From contig CP137322.1 of the NCBI GenBank assembly GCA_033182465.1, positions 1,612,001 to 1,676,000 of the forward strand: 64,000 nt of DNA. The letters are read 5' to 3'. The stretch's first letter is position 1; each line of letters opens with the position of its first letter. The DNA comes from Sanghuangporus weigelae. Its lineage: Eukaryota; Basidiomycota; Agaricomycetes; Hymenochaetales; Hymenochaetaceae. Position numbers and translations under genes: made by a program. Shown here one piece after another: positions 23,101 to 36,830 of the stretch. Under the pieces are notes generated by a model that was not told the DNA's origin, ran no database searches, and saw nothing but the letters and a program-made list of their open reading frames with translations.

Positions 23101-26078
23101 CAAGTGACCTTGCTTCGTTGCTTCCCCGCTGTTATCGCCATCCAGTCAATTTCTACACGAAGCCACAACCACAACTGTTCTCTTCTCGTTGGGAAGGTAT
23201 CAATACCAGATGAATGGCAAAGGTCAAGAGACAGCCATCCAGGAGAGTGGAAGCTGAGGCTCAGTTCGCTCAACGTACGTACAATGACTTGTTGTCTATA
23301 TTCATTTTATTGTTTCATTCTCTTCCTTGATGGACCGTGACCATCGTGATCTTCATTGTTATAGTCGACCGACCAGGACAAGAACATCAGGTTCTAGACT
23401 CGAAGCCCAATAACAAGAACAGCTAGAACGCGGGAAATAAACTTCGTACCCCACACACACTCGTTCGATCGGCGAATGAATTTTCTGGTCTGGCGCTCAG
23501 GCCTCAGGGACGCCGAAACCGTTTCGTCTTGTCTTCAATGAATGAACTGGACTTGGACTTGGATGGCCGGCCTTCGACCCGTGGCTTCACGAGTCCGTCT
23601 CCCCATCCGGACCAGTCCGACTCCGTTGAGCAGAGTAGAAACGTTGATTCCGCGTTGCGGAAACTAATGTTCAATCCATGTGGTAAGCAATATAGTAAGT
23701 ATGGACCGAGTAGGGTTATTAAGTTTGTCTGAGGGTAGTCACTGAGTTCATTCACTCCCGATACCGACGACAGCATCGGCTCCGAAATCTAAATGGAAAG
23801 ACGTTGATACACAAGTTTGAAACACATAGTTCGGTCAATTATCGTCTGTCGGTCGTACAATACTGATACTTTCATCATCATGCAGCACATCTACGTCGTG
23901 CTACACTCGTCCAGACTCAAATATAATAGTCAGACGAGGGAAATCGATGAGCATATAAAATCCGAGGGCAGATGATGATCTTGACGAAAGAAAGAGAAAA
24001 ACAATCACCCCAATTATTGTGCGTGCGTGACCAGGTTTCGACAACCCGTTATCCCGCACAAGGGCAAAAAAGTATTTTATCGATGATTTAGTCTGGGTGT
24101 TTTTAGTGCCTTACCAGTTATCAATTGAAGTTGAAAAAGAAAAGAAAAGAAAGTAGTAGTAGTCGGAATTATCCGATATTGTCGGCGCAACAGGGTGCTT
24201 CGGAGTCCTGTAGTTGCCAATAGGTCAGTGTTGATGAGTAAAAGAAAACGGTATATTGGATTGGATTCCTATGTTGACTCACCAAGGAGCCTTCGTCCGA
24301 ACACCAACGGTGCTGGATATTTGATTTGAGAAAGGTATAGGAGTGGAGAAGGCTTACTCCTAATCAATAATGAAATCTATTTGCACAGCTCAGTAAATGC
24401 GTCACCGGGACAGTAATCATCGAACAGCGCAAAGTGCTCAAAACAAAAACATACGATTCAATTCGAGAAAGAAAGTGGATTCCGCTTTGAAGCTGGCGAA
24501 TAGCCCGCACTGCACGATCGGCCACAGCTGAACCAGCTGAACGTTCTGAGCTGACCAGAAGTCGAAGTAGGATTGAGATATCTGAACTGCTCCTATGTTG
24601 TGGAAGTCTTTTTTGCTCGAGTCCGTCAAGTGGATTACTGAATTTTGGAACGATATGCCCGCCGGGAGAAGGCACGAACACACGGAGTGGAGCAAGCAAA
24701 CAAACGAAGCGCAGGTTGAAGCGAACACGGAACAGACACGACGTCTTCGAGTTGGAGAATTGGGGAGATAAACTCTCAGACCTGCGGCAATCGATTCCTA
24801 CCTAGTCTCATGGTGTCCAGGTCTCGCCGCGCAGTGACTTTCTTTCTTTGTACTATCATCACGACCGATGGTCGTGTGAGGGCGCCTGACATCATCTATG
24901 ACGGCAGGGGCGACTTTAGCATGGACATCAGCTCGAGCCGACTTAACTCTCTCACCGACCGAACTGCCGAGTGTGCTGTGCTTAATAGAGTCGGTGCATG
25001 GCTCACGGGATCGATGATGTCGATGCCTGCTTTTTCAAGCGTCCGTATCTCCTGCATTACGAAAGTATAAAGTCCAGACTCGACTCGCTCGCGTGACCCC
25101 CTCGCCGTGGTGGGAAGATTAACGACCAGAACTTGGCAAGGAGAAATGATCGGAAAATAAAACGAGTGAAAGCAACAACTCCCACCGATCACAATGCTGA
25201 CCACGGTGGTCACCAACGACAACGATCAAAACAAGGAATTTCATTCTTGCGCGGATTTTGGAGAATTTAGATGTGTCATCGTCAGGCGGCGTGCAAACAT
25301 GCAGAACAAACAAGGATAAAATAATGTTACTAAGCGACGCGGCCTGGCGGCGGACGCCCCTTCCCAATCGAGGGTCTCCATCCAGTTTTGGAAGGGACAA
25401 CCTCAAGGATACAAATCGGGTATACCCGAGGTATCCATTATAAGATGGTCTGGGCCTCAGAGACCCGGAATACCTGCATAGCATAAACAATATTTGCATT
25501 TTATGCTAGAAAAAAAAATAGAAATCAGTGGCGAGACATCAACGAAAGTAGGAAACAAAGATGCAAAGACAAGAGGCGGCGCAAAACAAAGAAAGATGAA
25601 GGAACGAAGACTGCATATGAGCCACTTCTTTGATCCATGACCATGAAAGCAAGCTCTGAAGGATATTTACCTGTAAATAAATATTACATAATACTCTCGG
25701 AAGCGGATTTGTTTAGTCCCGCTGATCTGCCCGTGGGTACCCCAGACACCTTAATTTGTATTTGTGTCATGTAACCGGGATGTCCTGTGTGGGGGAATCG
25801 AAACGAGGGGACTGATTAAATAATATAATGCAAATGCAAAACTACATAGGACGGATTGGAAAAGTCTCACCAGTGCCCACATCATCGTCGCCGCCGCCTG
25901 AGCAAAAGACGAGGACGAGGACTGGAACGCTGTCCGCTGTGGAGGACATAACCAGGTTGAGAGACGCATAAAGGCCGAGAAGAGTATTCTGTCACGCCAA
26001 CGTGGTGCACCCCAGAATCCAAGCTGGTTTTTACGAGTTCTTTACGGCTTCACGCCTCATCACACGAGCTGCCGGCCC
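20160..26078. other. 5.9-kb gene-poor region, possible relics
   Basis: No gene model with consistent phases could be built. Some stretches look like former exons: 20600-20905 (containing QLEALSFLYPETF), 21500-21690, 22325-22435 (containing YPDFEDCIHTAVQRAVRSEF) and 22500-22618. Each is short and interrupted, and I recognise no family. 23530-23732 has a short ATG frame of 67 codons without features. 23900-26000 is AT-rich with purine tracts and may be upstream DNA of the next gene. A 14-bp perfect tandem duplication ATATTTTCCCGCTG lies at 20358-20385. Confidence 0.4.
20358..20385. repeat. 14-bp tandem duplication with E2F-like core
   Basis: Two perfect copies of ATATTTTCCCGCTG in tandem. Each contains TTTCCCGC, which fits the E2F consensus TTTSSCGC. 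It lies 200 bp past the end of the glycosyltransferase-like gene, with no recognised gene close downstream, so a regulatory role is unsupported. Confidence 0.5.
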
Positions 26079-27690
26079 ATGCATTCCGAGTGCCAGGACC
26101 AGCTCGCGTTCATCGCTACTAGCGCCAGTACATCTACATCTACTTCCTCCCTCAATTCACTACCTGCCTCTCCTCGTCCTCCTTCTCCTCCTGCCCTTCC
26201 TTACTACGCCCCATCTTCCGTGGGTATCCTTACGCCATCTTCATCAAAGGCCTCGCTCTCCCCAGGCTACTCGCGCTATAAAGGCTCTCATCAGTCTCCC
26301 TCTCCGGCGCCCACCCCACTCAAACCAAAGCGTTCTCCTCCCAGCCGTCGCCTCTTCTTACCTGTCCGCGCCTCATTCGAGCTTTACACGCACACTGCAC
26401 GAGCCTCAGCAATCCTCATGCCTGAACACTCTTCACGTCCAGGGTCGCCCTCGCGCCGTTCACGTGCACTGTCTCCTAGACGTGCCGACACTACCACCCG
26501 ACCGCCAAGCCGCTGCGAGTCCCTGTTGCGGGACACTCTTCGACGCGCGGACGAACAGGAGCGGACGTTGGCACGCAGGACTATGTCAAGGGGCCGAGGC
26601 AGGTCGCGTCCCCGCGGCAACTCCTTCCTCGAATCTCTAAGGCGGGACGATTCAGTGGATAGTGATTGCGACTTTGACGAGAATATCTTCCGTGTGAATG
26701 GGATTGAAGGCGTTCATTGTCGCTCCCGAACGCAGGCTATGCCAATGCCGGGTCGTGGTGCTGCGAGTGTGAGCTCTTCAGATGCTGTGTCCCTAATTTA
26801 CGGCTCTCCATCCTCGCCATCGCCAATGCCGCCATCTATGATGAGGACACGCACGGCGCCTACTGTTCCGCGTGTCAGAGGCCGACTTCGTGACGAGGAA
26901 CAACGAGCTACTCAGATGCTGAGTCCTCAGTCGGGACGGCGTTCATTACCAAATACGGTATCACATTCCCATGGCTCGGTTGTCACCTCGAATGAAGCCT
27001 CGCCGAAGCAGCGAGCGAGTGCACTCAGTCCTCACGAGACGGTTCTTCGTGCCAAATTGGAATATGTCCTGCAGAAAGCTGGTTCCCCCTCTCCCGATGA
27101 ATCTGTTGTCTCTCCGCCTCAACTGAGTGCACGAGATCGGCGAAATCATCACCGAACATTTTCGCATGGCGTCAGTGTCGTCACATCCCCGAAACGTCGT
27201 GACGGAACTTCCTCAAACGCTTCCTCTCCACAGGTGCGTTTTTTTTTAAGGCTGTTGTATCTTCTTCAATTTATAATCCTGATATGCTTTATTTATCTAG
27301 TCCCTCGCTCCTAGTTCGCTTTCTAATTCAGCAACAGATTTGGATAGGACACATTCGTCGCGTTCGCAAGCTCGAGATTCTCTCGCGTATCGGACATCTT
27401 CGTCATCACCACCTGAACCACTGACACCTCCGCCAACTCCACCCTTCAATGCTCGTATTGCCTCCGAAGTATGTAAGCGAATAGACGGATACGTCTCATT
27501 TGCTAGCGTGCAAGGCTTGGGGGAGCCTCCTGGGCTGGACATTGATAGTGACGAAGGTGAAGAGGGCTTGAAAAAGTGGGGACGGTGGTTACGCGCGTTG
27601 CCAATGCCATTCCGCAATGGTACGCATGACCCGTCGACACATGAAGCACAACAGCCGATTGTGAATCGACAACGTTCAGGATCTGGGTGA
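26079..27690 (+). CDS. disordered Ser/Pro/Arg-rich hypothetical protein
   Basis: Exons 26079-27233 and 27301-27690, intron 67 nt (GTGCGT...TCTAG), phase 0; 514 residues. Start MHSECQDQLAF at the first ATG. The first ~200 residues are Ser/Pro-rich, then a basic patch (RGRGRSRPRG). More ordered-looking islands are FLESLRRDDS (about 190), LRAKLEYVLQKAG (about 330) and, in exon 2, a segment around ASEVCKRIDGYVSFASVQGL followed by an acidic DSDEGEEGLKKWGRW. These islands may be short interaction motifs. No catalytic domain, signal peptide or membrane segment. Family not recognised; the length and intact splicing make it a good gene call. Confidence 0.75.
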
Positions 27691-30439
<2,749 letters not shown>

Positions 30440-30778
30440 AATAGATAATTAAAGATTCAAGTTGTTGTTGGAATTGATGGATTACTGGTTGTATTACCTG
30501 TGTATTAGAATTTGTGCGTGGAATCTTAATGTTAATGTGTGTATGTGAAGGACAAATATTCAGTTTGCGCTGTTGCAGCACTTTCTGACTGACTTCAACA
30601 TTTTCACTGACCGTGACGATCGACGGGATCGACGGCAAGATACCATCACGTGGTCTGACTACGGTTTGTTTTCCCCCGACGCGCCTGGGACGCGACTTCG
30701 TTGAACTCTAATCACCCCTTTCCACATGCTCCTTTCTTCAGGCCCCTAGGACAACGCCTACCACAAACGCTTGTATAG
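30440..30778. other. intergenic region and chitin synthase promoter
   Basis: 339 bp: 3' end of the dehydratase gene, then the promoter of the chitin synthase gene, with TCACGTGG at 30646-30653 (126 bp before the ATG). C/T-rich leader from 30710. Confidence 0.5.
30646..30653. promoter_or_regulatory. TCACGTGG E-box upstream of chitin synthase
   Basis: CACGTG core with a 5' T, 126 bp upstream of the ATG at 30779. It is one of five such sites found close upstream of genes here. Binding by a Cbf1-like bHLH factor is inferred from the core only. Confidence 0.4.
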
Positions 30779-33700
30779 ATGGAAAAGAAACCATTTCCAG
30801 GTATTGGCAGAGGCCCGAACCCACCTAACAATGCCAGTAACTCGAACGACCCTTTTACGAACCATACGCAAGCACAGGCACAGGCGCGATTTAGTTATGC
30901 GCAGTCGAATGCGTCGTATGCGACGCAGAGTCAGATAACGCTCCAGGATATTGAGAATTCTGTGACGAGTATGCAGAATCGGTTTCCGGGTACGTCGCAG
31001 AGTGCTGCTCCTCCTCCACCGGCGCCGAGTGGGCAGCAGCCGTTCCAAACTCGACCGCCACGGCCGCCGGGCATGTCATCGGACACTTCGCTAATTGATG
31101 GGGCCGGTGCAGCTCAGGGAGTAGGTTCGGGCGGTGGTGCGTCCTTTCCTGTGCGATGCCAGCCGAATGGACCGCCTATCCTCCCTGTGATCAGTTCTGG
31201 GAAGGCGCTGGAGTGGGAAGGTTTTGAGGGATACCTACGGACTGATGCACTTCGGGATAATGGTGAGACGACGCCTTTGAATGCCCAAGCGGGTGTGCAT
31301 CAGGTTCCACATCCTCCCATACCACCTCAGTCTATCGCAACTTCGGGCCAGTTCAGTTCAGCATATGATGAGAAAGCGCATTCTCGGCCTGCATCGGCGT
31401 ATCCTGTGCCACGACCGACATCTGCCGCTTATCCTTCTACCCGACCGACTTCGGCAGCTTTCTCTTCTTACAATGCACCTCCGTCACAGATTGCAGCTGA
31501 GCATGCCTCAAGCTACGCGCCAAGTCAGCCTCCGAGCTCGCATGGTCATTATAGCGCGGATTATCCGAATACTCCGCAGTACGATGCTGATGGGCAGCTG
31601 ATGGTTGATCACTATGGTCACGACGTGGAGGCGTATGCCAGTGGACTTGACTCTGGTACGGGCCGTCAGATCCGTTCTCGTTCAGTAACTCCGATGGGTA
31701 ACGAGGAGTATATGTCAGTGGAGGACGACGAGGACGGCACTGAATATACCGACGAATATGAAGACGATCCAGAAAAGGGCGTCGGGTATGATTATGGTTA
31801 TCATAATAGTCACCATGTCCATTTCCTGGAACCAAATTCCAATCCGAACCAGGCGTTTGTGCAGAAGTCTCCCGCATCTGAGTATCTGAATACACCTGTT
31901 ACGACTCAGCATTATGGTCCAGCTCCAGTTGGACGAGTTACGAGGCGGATTCACCAGAAGCGCAGGGTACAACTGACGAATGGTAACCTCGTTATCGACT
32001 TGAACGTCCCGACGAAACTTGTCCTTCCGCTCAGAAGAGAGGAGGAAATGATGAAGACGCGGTATACTGCGGTGACGTGCGACCCGGATGACTTCAAGAG
32101 GAATAATTTCTTTTTACGACAGAATGATTATGGAAGGAGAACGGAGCTCTTTATTTGCATAACAATGTACAACGTGAGCCTATTTAGCCTTACTTGATGC
32201 TCTTTGATTTTACTTTTGGTGTTGCGCTTCAGGAAGACGAAATTTTGTTCTGTCGAACGCTGCACGGTGTAATGCGTAATATTGGTCATCTCTGCACCCG
32301 AAAGAACTCGCAAACTTGGGGTCAAGACGCTTGGAAGAAAGTAGTGGTCTGCATCGTCGCCGATGGGCGGAAGAAAATTCATCCTCGGGTCCTCGACTGT
32401 CTTGCTGCTCTCGGTTTATATCAACATGGAGATTTCATGAAGAACCTGGTCAATAACAAACCCGTCACAGCACATCTTTTCGAGTATACGACTTCCTTTG
32501 GGTTGGACGAGAACCTGCATTTCCGATATCCTGACAAGGGCATTGTACCGACACAAATCATATTCTGCCTGAAGGAGAAGAACCAAAAGAAGATCAATAG
32601 TCATCGATGGTTCTTTAATGCGTTTGCGCCTCTGCTTCGGGTGAGTTCTCTTCAGTGGTTTTGTACTTAATGGTAATGGTTATTGACGAGACTTACTTTC
32701 CAGCCCAATGTTTGTGTGCTCATTGATGTAGGGACTCGACCTGGACATAAGAGTCTCTATCACTTATGGAAGACGTTCGACCTGAACTCGAACGTCGGCG
32801 GCGCATGTGGCGAGATAGCCGCATATAAAGGGAAACGTTGGGGATATCTTTTGAACCCTCTTGGTACGTATCTCTATTGGCTCAAGCTCGCTGCATGCTG
32901 AGGTCATCCAGTTGCTGCACAAAATTTTGAGTATAAAATCTCAAACATTTTGGAGAAACCCACAGAGTCACTCTTCGGGTACATCACTGTCCTGGTAAGT
33001 CCTGCAGTCCGGTGTCATTCGAGTGTTGGTAAATCTTTTTTCTAGCCCGGTGCTTTCTCTGCGTACCGATATATAGCCCTCCTGAACAACAAGAATGGCA
33101 TTGGTCCTCTTGCTTCGTATTTCAAAGGAGAGGTCTTGCATGGAAGTGAGACTGACGTCTTTACGTCGAACATGTGTAGGTTTTATAAGAACCTAATCAA
33201 GCCCGTGTTCTCACGAAGTTCTTTTGCACTTCAGATCTTGCTGAAGACGTGAGTTTCCGTCGCATTTGGACAGATAGACGCTAAACATAGATGTGTAGCG
33301 TATCCTTTGCTTTGAGCTAGCTGCAAAGGAGAACTCCGATTGGTAATAGGTCCCTCAGTCTGCGGAAGCATTGTTATCGACTTACATCAAATGTAGGGTC
33401 CTTCGATACGTCAAGTCGGCTGTGGGAGAGACAGATGTCCCGGATGGTCTCCCAGAGTTCATCGCACAGAGGAGACGATGGCTTAATGGATCCTTCTTCG
33501 CGTCCATATACGCCATTGCTCATGCCGCGCAAATCATACGTTCCGGCCACAGCACAGGTCGAAAATTCATGCTTATGATCGAGACTGCGTATAACATCAT
33601 CAATCTTGTCTTTGCCTGGTTTGCCCTTGTAAGCGGTTGTGCTATTTCTCTGTCGGGATACTCGGACTGATTCTGCTTAGGGGAATTTCTATTTATTCTT

Positions 33701-35052
33701 TGTGGGTGTTCTGAGAGTGATGTTGTAGCAAGTGTGCTGAAGTTCCTTCTAGAATATTGTCTCTTCATCTCTAGAAGATCCAGCTTTCGGTTTTGAGGGC
33801 ATTTCATATTTCAACTCTATTATACAAGTAAGTGCTTTGAAATTAACCAAGCGTCCCTGCTAACAGCGAGAAGTATGCATATGCATCTATCGTTATAGGA
33901 TGCTTCCTGTTCTCCATGGGTAATAGACCTCGGGCGTAAGTAGCGGACGGAACTTTTCGCGATAAACTTATTTAACCAGATATTTGCTGATAGTGCACCT
34001 TGGAAATACAAACTTTCTGCCATATTCTTCGCTATTATTAATATTTATGCCATCGTCGCAGCCTGTCTCTGCGCAGTACAGGCCTCTAAACAAGGAGGAG
34101 CATTATACTCCGCGATGCTCTTCAGTGTGATCATCACCTATGGAGGTTCGTAATCTGCTCTGCGCCACTGATTTGTTAACTAATTGACGTTGCTCCAACA
34201 AGTATATGCTATTTCCAGTCTCCTGGCGCTCGATCCTTGGCATATGTTGACAAGTTTTATCCCGTATATGCTGCTCTCTCCAACATATATCAATATTTTG
34301 AATATGTATGTGTGAAGATCGTTATCTCGTCTATTGTCGTTAATTGTTCAAATAAAGCTACGCATTCTCGAATCTGGACGACGTACGTCCGGTATCAATT
34401 CTGAAGTCATATTCCATCTGACGATCTTTGCCAAACAGATTTCATGGGGCACGAAAGTCGATAATGTCGTTGACACAGATCTCGGAGCGGTCGTCCAAAA
34501 CAGTCAATCGCAAGTCGATCTCGAGATTCTGACGGAACCGGCAGATATCAATCAGATGTACGACGAGACGCTGAGAAACTTGCGCACACGCAAGCCTGTG
34601 GAGAAGCCGAACACCGTCACCACGGAGTCGGAGAAGGAACAGCAGGTAAAAGACTACTATGCGAATGTTCGCACAAACGTGAGTGCGTTCCACGAAAGGA
34701 GTTGAGCGAGATCATTAACCGTCTTCTTTCAATACGACAGGTACTCCTTGTATGGGTTCTATCAAATGTGAGTATTCATCTTTGGTCTGTGATGAAAAGC
34801 CTCCTCAGTACAGTTTGAGCACAGGGTCTTCTTCTCTTGGCTGTTTTGAGTGTCGGAGATCCGTCAAAGGCGTTCAGCGATGGGAACAACGCGTCGAAGA
34901 TTTACATGACTTTCATCCTGGCTTTCGTAGCAATTACGAACATCATAGTAGGTCTTTGCATTTTTAGCTTGAAGTCTGAGTCTGATGGATCATGTCGCTA
35001 GCGATTTGCTGGATCTACTCTTTATATGCTTGTATACTTGTTTACGGGCTAG
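30779..35052 (+). CDS. chitin synthase, division 1 (class I-III type)
   Basis: Plasma-membrane GT2 enzyme that polymerises UDP-GlcNAc into chitin. Eighteen exons: 30779-32173, 32233-32640, 32704-32863, 32912-32994, 33046-33175, 33235-33248, 33299-33342, 33397-33628, 33681-33716, 33753-33827, 33871-33935, 33994-34145, 34203-34305, 34358-34382, 34439-34678, 34741-34767, 34825-34947, 35002-35052; 1120 residues. A disordered Pro/Ser N-terminus (~380) is followed by the chitin synthase N-terminal domain ([20 protein letters not shown]) and the catalytic domain. That domain has [28 protein letters not shown] and the signature QRRRW (codons at 33467-33481), then about six membrane segments and a C-terminal [10 protein letters not shown]. 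The junction around 33705-33775 is ambiguous: the chosen one gives [18 protein letters not shown], and an alternative skips about ten residues. Class within division 1 is not decided. An E-box lies 126 bp upstream. Confidence 0.95.
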
Positions 35053-35233
35053 TCCTCTCGACATTACTTCGTGTATTTACAAGGACTCCTAGATCTGATG
35101 TAATTGTGCCATGTCATTCAACACTCTGTATGCACTATTCTCTATCATGTTTGAATACCAGCAACGATCAGGGTTGTCCGCGTTAAAAAGGCATTAACAC
35201 ATGATTGTGTTTGATAAGAGCAAGGTGGGCAGC

Positions 35234-36671
35234 TTAGGAATACAAGAAATCATAGAAAGACTGGTTAGGATCGCGAGAAGTTCTCTTAACCAAGCGAGTT
35301 CTCCCCTTTCGCAAGCGTCTTGAAGGCGGACAAGGCGAACGAGAGTGCGAAGGCGATGAAGATGTGCGGCTGACACCACGTCTGTCGCGGAGCGGGGTTC
35401 GTTCGACTAATTGTGATGTGTATCTGATAGGCGGTTCTCTGGCAATCGGGTTTAGGTCAAGAGAATCAACGCTCTGCGCTAGATCACCGTTGACCGACTC
35501 GTCGTCGTCAGCGAATTCGGCCGGTTCTTCTCTCTCAGGTGGTGGACGGAGCCGCGTCGCACGCGGTGTATCATCTACTTCTGACTCGTTTTCCCTTTCG
35601 GATACGGATGAAAGGCGTCTGTGACGGGCGCCACGTCCAGTAGAGACTTCGGTATCTGACACATTGTCCGGTACAGGTTCATTCTCTTCGACGGAAAGTA
35701 TATCGGATTCGGATAGGACACCGAGTGAGGAGTCAGTTTCCCCTGCCGTGGCGGGTGGTGTATCCAGTATATTTCGAGCTGCATAGTCTGAACGAGTGAC
35801 ATTTGGGCGAAGGAGGAAAGTTAGACGTCTGCCATCGACGTCTTTGCCTGGATTTGGGCGCATATATAAGCATCCTAGGGGACGGTCACAGAGTACTTTA
35901 TTGACTCACTGTAACTTACGACCTTGTGATACCGCGCGCAGCAATGAACAACGTATCGAGCGAAAGCATCCTGCTCGACGCTCCAAATCAATTGCAACGG
36001 CGTGCGAGACAGCTCAACTATAGTCAGAGTGCTCCCGATTGGACGACCATGGATCATTAGGACACCCTCCGCCTCATCGGGGAGCAGTATTGTTCCTCCA
36101 GCTAACCAGTCCTTGATCTCTTTCTCGACATCGCGAACGAGTATCTGAGCTCTGGGACCGTGTCCTCGTAAAGTGCGACGCATCCCTTTCACACTCATGG
36201 AATAACGTCCCATATTAGCTGAAGCGGGATCAAAGACTGGATGAATAGCAGCCGGCGCTGAGACACTCCGTGGAAGGTAGGAAGGTAGCGGCTCCGGCTT
36301 AGACTTTCGTTAGCGCCTTGGACGCAAAATCTACTTCAATGACTCACAAAAGTCCTCCGTGTTGATGGCGGCACGATCTGAATGTCCTGGGTACCAGCCT
36401 GTACTACGAAGGGATTATTCGTGAAATGAGCGTTCTCTCTCCGCCTGATCCAGCGTTTCCCCTCCCTTTCATCGCGGGATCTCTTCTTGGATGATATCAG
36501 AGTCTGAGACCCTCCATTTCCAGCCACAGAGGTTTCGCGTAAGTATGCAAACCTGTCTGCAAGCTTCGCACTGCGAAGGATAGCAGGAAAAGACATTGGG
36601 ACAGAATTAATTGTGGACTCTGACTGCTCATTGTGTTCAGCAGAAGTCTGAATCGCAGTTATCGACTCCAT
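35234..36671 (-). CDS. R3H-domain protein with R3H-associated N-terminal region
   Basis: Minus strand exons 36671-36348, 36303-35910, 35847-35234 (introns 44 and 62 nt); 443 residues. The N-terminal part (RFAYLRE...KRWIRRRENAHFTNNPF, residues ~40-100) fits what I know as the R3H-associated N-terminal domain. Exon 2 carries DVEKEIKDWL, then a segment ending DAFARYVVHCCARYHKVVSYS with the R-x3-H of the R3H motif (about residue 224), a single-strand nucleic-acid-binding fold. The C-terminal 200 residues are acidic, then Ser/Arg-rich, ending SFYDFLYS. The second intron was placed to restore SYSKDVDGRRLTFLLRPNV; a shorter alternative would be only 35 nt. Likely nuclear or RNA-related. TCACGTGT lies 116 bp upstream of the ATG. 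Confidence 0.75.
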
Positions 36672-36786
36672 GGCAAGATAGGGCTAACAGTGGTGGTGGC
36701 AAGATATCAAACACGATGGCAAATTGCAAGAGGACAAGCTGAACAAAACAAATTAAGAAGTGACTGACTCTATCTATGACAGCAGA

Positions 36787-36794
36787 TCACGTGT
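36787..36794. promoter_or_regulatory. TCACGTGT E-box upstream of R3H gene
   Basis: CACGTG core 116 bp upstream of the minus-strand ATG at 36671, inside the 159-bp gap to the stop codon of the upstream TPP1-like gene (36831). The very short gap means this promoter overlaps the 3' end of its neighbour. Confidence 0.4.
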
Positions 36795-36830
36795 CGTTTA
36801 AGCTAAGTTGAGATGAGAAATAACTTATGT

